From: Opitutales bacterium
GTDB lineage: Bacteria > Verrucomicrobiota > Verrucomicrobiia > Opitutales > Intestinicryptomonadaceae
Assembly (NCBI GenBank): GCA_015061945.1
Contig: SUVP01000006.1
Location: 1-64,000, forward strand
Reading direction: 5' to 3'
DNA: 64,000 nt
Under the pieces are notes generated by a model. The model was not told the origin of the DNA. It was given only the letters and a program-made list of their open reading frames with translations, and made no database searches. A program made the position numbers and the translations under genes. Below are positions 25,685 to 33,006 of this stretch, piece by piece (position 1 is the first letter of the stretch; each line of letters starts with the position of its first letter).

Positions 25685-27475
25685 CTACTTTTTTGAGTCT
25701 TTGTTATCTTTGTCTTCCTTGTTTTCAGTGTCGTTTTTGTCGCTTGCTTTATCGCCTTTTTTATTCTTCTCTTTCTTCGGTTCTTTTGGTTTTTTCATAT
25801 CATCATAGAGCTTTTTGGCAGACTCTTTTAACGATGAATCGCGCGCAGACGCACCAAACATACTTGCGACTTTTTGTGCCGAGCGATAATCTTCTGCATC
25901 GAAGAATAGTTTTGCCAAAGGTGTTACTATTTTTTTGAAGCACTCACTTTGGCAAGGAACTGAATTGCGAAGAATATCTTGGTAGTAAGGGAAGACTTCG
26001 GTTTTATCGGTGGAGCGTTCAAAAATATCTGAAATTTGTTCTGAATAAATTTCAATTCCCAACCCTGGAGTATCTTTCATTACGCCACGCATTTCAGCTA
26101 CAAACAGCCTATCGGCTTCTTTAGCTTTTCGCAAAGCGATAAGATTTTCACGATAGAAATTTAACATCTGAATGCACATATCTGGGTAGCGTCTGAATGC
26201 TTCGTAAGATTTTCTCCAGAAGGCATCGAGTTCCGACGATGGTGCGCCGGAGCGTGCGTGTGCGTTGATGAATGCGATGTATGCTTCCCAGTTTTCTGGA
26301 TTTTCTTTTATCGATTTTGTGGCAAAAGTTTTCGCATTTGTATATTTGTTGTTTTCATAAAGCATTCTTGAAATACGGAGGAACGCTCTTGAGAGAACAC
26401 CGCTTTCTGTCAATATATGACGACGGATTAACATTTCGATATCAAAATGTTTTGATGTCTTCCATGTTTGTGGATCGATAGGTCTGCCAAAGGAATGCTT
26501 TGCTTCTTTAGCTCTTGCGATATCAAAACGCCAAACTGATGGACGCGACATATAGGCGAGCCACGCATATGTTGTAGATCCAACTTTTTCAGTGAAGAAA
26601 AGACATGGTATACCGTTAGCATTTGCTATACGCCATGCACAATAAGTTTTTTCAAAAGGCGAACCACCAAATTTCAAAATATTTTGTGGGGTGAAATCTC
26701 GTTCATTTGTGTCCCACTCGAGATATTTTCTCTTTTCCATTCTTTTGCGATCGTCTTTGATTGATGTTGTGAGCTTTTCAATCGCAAATGGTTCGATATT
26801 TTTATTTTTTAATGCACGCAATTCGTCGAGAGGTCCGGCGACTCCGAAAATCCAAATCAACTCGCCGATAGTTAATTTATCCATTGGGAAGACAAATGTT
26901 GTAGGGTCTTCGATGAAGATATTGAATACTTCTTCGGGTTGTTGCAATGGAACAGGGTCAGACGGCGTATTGCAGATTGGCCAGCCAACTTGTGGCGGAA
27001 CATCGTAAATCAATGCGACTGCATAAGCACTTCTCAAATACTTTTTGAAGTTGTCGGGATACACTTTGTAAATTTGAGACAATACTTTGCAAAAGCCTGC
27101 CATATTGTCTTCGGGCTTAATTTGTTCAAACAGATCGCAAAGTGCTGGAACATCAAGTAGCATTGTGCGTTTGATATCCAAGTTTAAATCTTTACCTTCC
27201 TTTGAGAAAAGATCTGATGCACAGTAGATATAAAGCCAGCTCGAACATTCTTTATAGAATTGTTTTGATGCTAAATCCAACGCTTTGGCTTTGCATTCTT
27301 GTGCGTATTTTTCCCACGCTTCAGGAGTGTCGTCTGCAAGGAGTTTGTCTACATCAGCTTTTTTCAAGACTGATACAGGGAATTTTGGCATCTCTGGAGC
27401 AGTATTTTCGTTGTTGGCAAAAGTGCTAACCGATAAAGTCAAACCGACTAAAACAGTGAGTAATGTTTTAAACAT
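25685..27475 (-). CDS. Exported protein with a degenerate transglutaminase-like segment and lysine-rich tail
   Basis: 596 residues. A Sec signal peptide ends near residue 20 (STFA-N). The middle (roughly residues 275-325) has an arrangement like the transglutaminase/protease core: a cysteine-bearing helix YCAWRIANANGIPCLFF, then a strand with YAWLAY and W-RFDIA, although the usual histidine is not evident. Helical, TPR-like sequence follows (about 365-550). The last 45 residues are almost wholly Lys, Glu, Asp and Asn. It lies downstream of a lipoprotein gene on the same strand, separated by a terminator-like hairpin. Function is unknown; the transglutaminase link is inference. Confidence 0.6.
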   Translation of the reverse strand: MFKTLLTVLVGLTLSVSTFANNENTAPEMPKFPVSVLKKADVDKLLADDTPEAWEKYAQECKAKALDLASKQFYKECSSWLYIYCASDLFSKEGKDLNLDIKRTMLLDVPALCDLFEQIKPEDNMAGFCKVLSQIYKVYPDNFKKYLRSAYAVALIYDVPPQVGWPICNTPSDPVPLQQPEEVFNIFIEDPTTFVFPMDKLTIGELIWIFGVAGPLDELRALKNKNIEPFAIEKLTTSIKDDRKRMEKRKYLEWDTNERDFTPQNILKFGGSPFEKTYCAWRIANANGIPCLFFTEKVGSTTYAWLAYMSRPSVWRFDIARAKEAKHSFGRPIDPQTWKTSKHFDIEMLIRRHILTESGVLSRAFLRISRMLYENNKYTNAKTFATKSIKENPENWEAYIAFINAHARSGAPSSELDAFWRKSYEAFRRYPDMCIQMLNFYRENLIALRKAKEADRLFVAEMRGVMKDTPGLGIEIYSEQISDIFERSTDKTEVFPYYQDILRNSVPCQSECFKKIVTPLAKLFFDAEDYRSAQKVASMFGASARDSSLKESAKKLYDDMKKPKEPKKEKNKKGDKASDKNDTENKEDKDNKDSKK

Positions 27476-27513
27476 ATCTATATGGAAATTGTAAAAAGTA
27501 TTGTTTACTAAAA

Positions 27514-27539
27514 TCGGCTGAAAAACTCAGCCGACTATT
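27514..27539 (-). terminator. Terminator after the minus-strand lipoprotein gene
   Basis: TCGGCTGA (27514-27521) pairs with TCAGCCGA (27527-27534) around a five-base loop. Read on the minus strand the hairpin follows the lipoprotein stop and ends in a short T-run. It separates the lipoprotein gene from the 596-residue gene, which begins 39 bases further on. Confidence 0.6.
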
Positions 27540-27542
27540 GTA

Positions 27543-28187
27543 TTAAAGATTTTGTTTTTTCTCGCGATCTTTTATCAAGACTTCTTTGAATGGATTTTCT
27601 TCTGCTTGAATTTTACGTTCTTTGCGTTCTTTCTTTATAACAGAAAGTCGGTCCGGATTTTTTTCAGGCGGGAAATATTCGAGACACCAACGTACTTGTT
27701 CGACGATGCTTGCCGTTGTTGCACGCATTGGCGACATCAATTCAGGCGAGAAGCCACGCCACGACCAAATATCGCCACTTTGCGGGAGAATTGCTTGTAT
27801 TTCGAGCATAAGATAAAGTTGCGAAGAGGTCGATGAGCCAATTCCCAACGGTTGTGTCGTTTTTTGCAAAGGTGCAATCTCGGCAAATTCTGGTTGACGG
27901 TATGACGCATTCCAAAGTGGGCGGAATATGATTTGTGCGTCTGCTTTATTTTCGACAGAATCGAAACCTTTAGATTCAAGGTTTTCAATAATTGCGTTCC
28001 TCAATGTTTGATTAACATCAGTAATATTACCTGTCTTTGAGAAAATTTCTTCAGCACCAACTGGATTTTCTACATAGACTTTGAACAAGCCTTCAAACGA
28101 TGCGTTTTCTTTCATTTCTTGCGTTACAGAGCAACCGCAGAAAATCAATGTTATAAATGAGAATACTACTACTAATAATCTTTTCAT
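27543..28187 (-). CDS. Predicted lipoprotein, DUF4136-like
   Basis: 214 residues from the ATG at 28187. The signal peptide ends in a lipobox IFCGC (cysteine near residue 18). The body has LRNAIIENLESKGFDSVENKADAQI, typical of small outer-membrane lipoproteins that pair a helix with a strand carrying A-D-x-x-I/V, as in the DUF4136 and LptE-like groups. The last 40 residues are highly charged. An upstream ATG (28223) would put 12 polar residues before the signal peptide and is rejected. No function can be assigned. Confidence 0.6.
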   Translation of the reverse strand: MKRLLVVVFSFITLIFCGCSVTQEMKENASFEGLFKVYVENPVGAEEIFSKTGNITDVNQTLRNAIIENLESKGFDSVENKADAQIIFRPLWNASYRQPEFAEIAPLQKTTQPLGIGSSTSSQLYLMLEIQAILPQSGDIWSWRGFSPELMSPMRATTASIVEQVRWCLEYFPPEKNPDRLSVIKKERKERKIQAEENPFKEVLIKDREKKQNL

Positions 28188-28312
28188 AGTTTTAGAATTT
28201 ATGTTTTGAGAGATTATTTTCAAATAAATAATGAACTTTTGTTATCATTTTTTTTGTTGAGTGAAAGCGTGTAGTGCTTTACGTTATGATGTATTCAATT
28301 TATTTAAACATT

Positions 28313-30169
28313 ATGAAAAAAATATTGTGCATTGTAATGACGATGTTTGTTGCGATATTTGCAAACGCTCAATTTGCGACTGTCGAATTTACATCAAATA
28401 AAAAAACAAAACAGATGCGAACTTTTGAATTAAAGCGTGTATCTAAAAACACGTTGCGTTTGGTTGTACCAAAATCAAATATGCCGATAGAGATTGAAAA
28501 AGTCGATGTATTGGCAGATTTTGCAACAGCACCAGTCGGGTCGGAAGGTTATTATTTGATGCCTCGAGGTGAATTGATAGATTTTAATGCTCCTCAAGGC
28601 GAACTTATCGGTGGTAAAATCTCGATGCCATTTGTGGCAATGAAGACAAATCAATATGTCTTCTGGGCTCACATAAGAAAGATGCGACACGAAGCGTGGA
28701 GCAATGCAAGAGTTGATAAGAAAAATTTTAAAGCAGTCATTTCTTTCAGATTTAATCAGACTCCAGCAGGTGCTTACGACGATATTGTTATAGATTTTAA
28801 TTTTCTTCCGCTCGATGCTGGATATGTTGAAATCGGCAAAGCATACAGAAATTTTCTTCTCGAAAGAGGTATCGTAAAGCCGATAAAAGAGCGTATGAAA
28901 ACTGCTCCACACTTGGAGTATATGGCAAAGTCTATTCCTGTACGCATTCAATTCCACGGCTCAAAACCTCGCCAAGACAAAGATTTTACTCCAGATAATG
29001 AGCCAGCAATAGTGCCTGTTCTCGACTTCAAGAAGTCGATTGAATTTGTGGATTCTTTCAAAAAGCACGGCGTTGGCGAAGTGACATTTTGTTCGGCAGG
29101 TTGGCAAAGTGGCGGTTATGATGGACGTTTCCCAGACCTATTCCCAATATCAGATGAACTCGGCGGGGAAAAGGCATTGCGAGAATTTATTGCTCACACA
29201 AAAAAGCTCGGTTATATGATTCACGCACACACAAATTCAACCGACTGCTACACATGTTCTCGCCGTTGGAATGGTGGCGAAATTGTCGCAAAGAAAAGAG
29301 ACGGCTCTGTTCAGCGTGGATACTACTGGGGTGGTGGTAGAGCATATAATCTTTGTGCAAAACACGCATGGGAAAATTATCTCAAAGAAGACTTGAAAAA
29401 AGTTAAAGAACTCGGGTTCCAAGCTCCGCATTATATCGACGTTTTCTCGGCTCTCCCTCCATATTATTGTGCTGATAAAAATCACAGTGCGACACCTGAA
29501 GAAATGGCACAAGTACAACGCGATATATCCGAATACTGCAAAAAACTCTTTGGTGGGTTTGCAAGTGAAGGTGGTTTCGACCACATCTGTGGTCAGCTCG
29601 ATTATATCAACTATATTTCGAGCAGAATGAATCGCTGGGTTTTGGCAAAACAAGGTAAGGAAAAAGAAAATTCATTCTATGGAAAAATGGCAAAATATGT
29701 AGATAGATTTGTTCCGCTTTGGGAAATTGTCTATCATGGAATCATATTGAGTAATCCCGACCGTTTGACGCAAAACCATACAACTGGCAAAGCAAAAACA
29801 GACGATAGTGGAGACTTGCGTTTTAACGAAAGAGATGGCGTACAAGATCCATACGCAACACTTAAACTCTATGAGTTTGGTGGTCGCCCGATTTTCTATT
29901 CAAGCAATTTTAAAGATGTCCCGAGAATCAAAAAAGCGTACGATGAGTTTTTGCCATTCCGCCATTTACAACTTGAGTTTATGGAAGATCACAGAAATCT
30001 GACAGACGATGTAACGCTTACTTTGTTTAGCAATGGCGAAGCAATCATCTGCAACTACGGCAAAGAACCATTTGAATTCCAAGACAAAATAATAAAACCG
30101 ATGGGGTTTGAGTTGGTGCGAATACAAAATAAAAAGCGAAAACTTTTTAAACGTAGAGCAATCTTTTAA
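28313..30169 (+). CDS. Secreted glycosidase-like protein (DUF5696/GH101-like TIM barrel candidate)
   Basis: 618 residues from the ATG at 28313, with a cleavable signal peptide (ending FANA, about residue 19) and no lipobox. The central part looks like a (beta/alpha)8 enzyme: VTFCSAGWQSGGYDGRFPD, MIHAHTNSTDCYTCSR, PHYIDVFSALPP and FASEGGFDHICGQLDY supply aspartates and glutamates at strand ends. The overall pattern recalls DUF5696/GH101-like polysaccharide enzymes. It stands directly before three large lipoproteins with glycosidase features but is separated from them by a terminator. The family assignment is an inference. Confidence 0.55.
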   Translation: MKKILCIVMTMFVAIFANAQFATVEFTSNKKTKQMRTFELKRVSKNTLRLVVPKSNMPIEIEKVDVLADFATAPVGSEGYYLMPRGELIDFNAPQGELIGGKISMPFVAMKTNQYVFWAHIRKMRHEAWSNARVDKKNFKAVISFRFNQTPAGAYDDIVIDFNFLPLDAGYVEIGKAYRNFLLERGIVKPIKERMKTAPHLEYMAKSIPVRIQFHGSKPRQDKDFTPDNEPAIVPVLDFKKSIEFVDSFKKHGVGEVTFCSAGWQSGGYDGRFPDLFPISDELGGEKALREFIAHTKKLGYMIHAHTNSTDCYTCSRRWNGGEIVAKKRDGSVQRGYYWGGGRAYNLCAKHAWENYLKEDLKKVKELGFQAPHYIDVFSALPPYYCADKNHSATPEEMAQVQRDISEYCKKLFGGFASEGGFDHICGQLDYINYISSRMNRWVLAKQGKEKENSFYGKMAKYVDRFVPLWEIVYHGIILSNPDRLTQNHTTGKAKTDDSGDLRFNERDGVQDPYATLKLYEFGGRPIFYSSNFKDVPRIKKAYDEFLPFRHLQLEFMEDHRNLTDDVTLTLFSNGEAIICNYGKEPFEFQDKIIKPMGFELVRIQNKKRKLFKRRAIF

Positions 30170-30181
30170 ATGAAATTTTCG

Positions 30182-30213
30182 GGCTGAAAGGCGTGTGCTT
30201 TTCAGCCTTTTTT
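30182..30213 (+). terminator. Rho-independent terminator after the secreted glycosidase-like gene
   Basis: GGCTGAAA (30182-30189) pairs perfectly with TTTCAGCC (30200-30207), followed by six T. It lies 12 bases after the stop codon and isolates this gene from the three-gene lipoprotein cluster. Confidence 0.85.
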
Positions 30214-30259
30214 GTAATATATATTTAATTTTTTTGAAATATATTGACTTTTTTATAGG

Positions 30260-30277
30260 AAAGAAAATTTTTTCTTT
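30260..30277. promoter_or_regulatory. Palindrome upstream of the three-lipoprotein operon
   Basis: AAAGAAAA (30260-30267) and TTTTCTTT (30270-30277) form a perfect 8-bp inverted repeat in the only leader region of the cluster, 37 bases before the start codon. It could be an operator, but the sequence is of low complexity and no convincing -35/-10 pair accompanies it. Confidence 0.25.
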
Positions 30278-30314
30278 AACATGACGTGGATTACGTTTAA
30301 AAGTGTATTTAATT

Positions 30315-33002
30315 ATGAAAAAAATAAATCTATTATTATCTGTACTTGCATCGGCAATATTGTTGTCTGGGTGCGATGATATTGGGAAGAAAAAGTATGC
30401 AGTAAAAACTATAGATGGGGCTCCGTTTTTGCATGTTGACGGCAAGCCTGTTCGCAATCGAATGTTTTATAGCAACGTACCGGGGACAAAATATCAAAAT
30501 ATTGATACTCAAGAAAAGGTTTATAATACCGACTTTACTTCGCCTATCGATACCAAAGATGCGACAATCTCGTTGAATTTTGGTGCTGTGATAAAAGACA
30601 TTTGGTTGAGCGAATTGACGCTTGAAAATCTAACCGACAAGACAAAAAAATCGGTTTACGATTTTAACGCATCGCCAGTTGATAAAAATCTTTTCTCGAA
30701 TTGGACTGTGAAAGCACTCGAAGCTTGGCGAGATTACTCGCTCGGTTTTAAAAATCACGCACTCGACCCAAAGAAATATTCAGACACGCCATACAAAGCT
30801 AAAAACGAAAATGGCGTTCTGCATATCGATAAAGAGTTTGTCAGCAGAACTGCAGGTTTGAGCGATCTCGAACGCTTGAATTTCTGCATAAAAAATATCG
30901 AGTTTGAAAAGGGCAAAAAATATCGCTTGGTTGCAAAAGTTCGTGCAAATACAAAAGGTCGATTTGAGACAATGGTGTACGACACAAAGTCGCTCGAGCT
31001 AATTGGTACGAACACGCAAGAAACGTTTATGACAACCGAAAAGTATGCGTCGGAAGTTGGTGTAGACTTTATCACGTTTGGCGTTCCTGCATTTTGGAAA
31101 GATGATGAAACTTGCAAAAAGCTTACGGATTCACGTTTCAAGCCAGTAATCGAAGCGAATCCGAATGTAAAAATAATTGTTCGTCTTGGGCTTGAACCAA
31201 CTGATGAATGGCTCGATGCACATCCGGATGAGCTTATGCGTAACGCCGACGGCACACTGATTGTTCGCCACCACGTTCGTTTCCCGTTCCCTGGGTCTGA
31301 AGTGTATCGCAACGATGCTGTAAAGGCGATGAAGAAATTTATCAAGTATGTAGAAGAAAAATATCCGAACAATATTGCGGGTTATCATCCGTCAGGTGGG
31401 AATTCAAGTGAATGGTTTTATCCGAGCCGTGGCGACGCTTTCAATGGACATTCAGTAGCAGTAAAAAGATGTTGGAAGAAATGGTTAAAAGAAAAATATA
31501 AGACCGACGAAGCTTTGCAAAAAGCATGGCGTAACCCAACTGCTACAATCGAAGGTGCGACACCACCAACAGAGAAGGAGCGTCGCAACGCACACTTCCC
31601 ATTGATAAATCCTGAAACAAGCAAACACGTTTCCGACTTCAACATCTTTATGCAAGATGCGATGAGTGGGATTGTATTGCTTGCTGCAAAGACAATCCGC
31701 GAGTGTGCTCCGCACCGCCTTTCTGTTGTCTTCTATGGTTATGGTATCGGCTTTGCGGGCAATTCCAGAGGTCCGGCATATTCAGGACATTTTGCAATGA
31801 AGAAAGTTTTAGACTCTCCATACGTTGATATTATCACTGCTCCTATCGCATATTCAGAAAGACATTTGGGCGGAATGAAATGTTATGTGGTGCCGACTGA
31901 ATCTGTGAGAGCCTCGGGTAAATTGTGGGTTGATGAAGACGATAACAGAACATGGCTCGCACCAGAATCTGGCTCCCCGCCATACGTTTTAGACTTCTCG
32001 CAAACAGACAGAGAGAAATCAAAAATGGTAATGCGTCGTAATATGATGCAAGAAGTCTTGAAAAATCACGGCTCATGGTGGATGGATTTGTTCGGCTGTG
32101 GTTGGTTTAATGACCGTGAACTGTGGAATGTTCAAGATGAATTTAAAGAAATTGAAAACGACTTCATAAAAAATCCATCTGTATATTCACCAGAAATCGC
32201 AGTTTCGTACGATGATTATTCTTTGTGTCAAGTTTCTGCAATGCCTTATTCATCGCGAGTTGCCGCACAGATGATTGGTCAGTTGCCCAGATATAATTTG
32301 GTTAACGGGACGACTGTCGGATATTATTTGTTTGATGATATCATCAACGGTAAAGCAACTCCAAAAATTCACTACGTTTCGGGTGCGTATGCGTTAGATA
32401 AAAAACAACGCGAACTTTTGCGTAAGGCTGAAGAACGTATGACAAATGTCTATATGTGGACAGTTGGTTATATCGATAAAGATACGGACAAATTTTCGCT
32501 TGATGCAGTTGAGAAAGCAACTGGCTTTAAGGTCGAATATTTGGGGGAAGACAACGCAACAGCATATCCGACTGACGTCTTAAAGAAAGCTGGGATAACT
32601 GAAGATATCGGTAGAAAATATAAAGTGCCGTTGTTCTCTCCAGCGTTGCAACAAGGCGATGTTGTGCTTGCGACGTATAAGAATGGCAAGCCAGCAATAG
32701 TCGTTCGCAAGTCTGGAAAACATCCGCAAATTTTCTGTGGTATCACAGCTCTCTCGACAAAATTGTGTGCGTATTTCGACTCGCTCGTTGGTGTTCATAG
32801 CTATGTTGATAATTCTGCAGTGGCGACAGCAAATGGAAAATATGTCGGCTTTAATACCACAAAAGACGGCAAGCATACGCTCACACTCAAAGAAGAAGTC
32901 GAAGTTTACGACGTTCTGGAAAACAAAAATCTCGGACGTTTTAAAACAAAAGTTTTCGACTTAAAAAAGGGCGATGTAAAATTATTTAAACTTAAAAAAT
33001 AA
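30315..33002 (+). CDS. GH42-like (clan GH-A) glycosidase lipoprotein, paralogue 1
   Basis: 895 residues with a lipobox (LLSGC, cysteine near residue 20). An N-terminal beta-rich region (about 25-240) is followed by a TIM-barrel-like core from DFITFGVPAFW near 253. The core has ends-of-strand motifs GYHPSGGNSSEW (Glu366 a candidate acid/base) and LWVDEDDNRTW (Asp540-Asp543, candidate nucleophile region). GSWWMDLFGCGW and a C-terminal beta-domain ending VFDLKKGDVKLFK follow. The arrangement resembles beta-galactosidases of family GH42. It is the first of three tandem copies. Residues about 65-275 are encoded by DNA nearly identical to that of paralogue 2. Confidence 0.65.
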   Translation: MKKINLLLSVLASAILLSGCDDIGKKKYAVKTIDGAPFLHVDGKPVRNRMFYSNVPGTKYQNIDTQEKVYNTDFTSPIDTKDATISLNFGAVIKDIWLSELTLENLTDKTKKSVYDFNASPVDKNLFSNWTVKALEAWRDYSLGFKNHALDPKKYSDTPYKAKNENGVLHIDKEFVSRTAGLSDLERLNFCIKNIEFEKGKKYRLVAKVRANTKGRFETMVYDTKSLELIGTNTQETFMTTEKYASEVGVDFITFGVPAFWKDDETCKKLTDSRFKPVIEANPNVKIIVRLGLEPTDEWLDAHPDELMRNADGTLIVRHHVRFPFPGSEVYRNDAVKAMKKFIKYVEEKYPNNIAGYHPSGGNSSEWFYPSRGDAFNGHSVAVKRCWKKWLKEKYKTDEALQKAWRNPTATIEGATPPTEKERRNAHFPLINPETSKHVSDFNIFMQDAMSGIVLLAAKTIRECAPHRLSVVFYGYGIGFAGNSRGPAYSGHFAMKKVLDSPYVDIITAPIAYSERHLGGMKCYVVPTESVRASGKLWVDEDDNRTWLAPESGSPPYVLDFSQTDREKSKMVMRRNMMQEVLKNHGSWWMDLFGCGWFNDRELWNVQDEFKEIENDFIKNPSVYSPEIAVSYDDYSLCQVSAMPYSSRVAAQMIGQLPRYNLVNGTTVGYYLFDDIINGKATPKIHYVSGAYALDKKQRELLRKAEERMTNVYMWTVGYIDKDTDKFSLDAVEKATGFKVEYLGEDNATAYPTDVLKKAGITEDIGRKYKVPLFSPALQQGDVVLATYKNGKPAIVVRKSGKHPQIFCGITALSTKLCAYFDSLVGVHSYVDNSAVATANGKYVGFNTTKDGKHTLTLKEEVEVYDVLENKNLGRFKTKVFDLKKGDVKLFKLKK
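30511..31135 (+). repeat. Near-identical block shared by lipoprotein paralogues 1 and 2 (copy 1)
   Basis: About 625 bases match 33197-33821 with three mismatches and no gaps at a constant offset of 2686, whereas flanking coding sequence of the same genes is clearly diverged. The matching even covers synonymous sites. This points to recent gene conversion rather than selection on protein sequence. Confidence 0.9.
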
Positions 33003-33006
33003 AACT

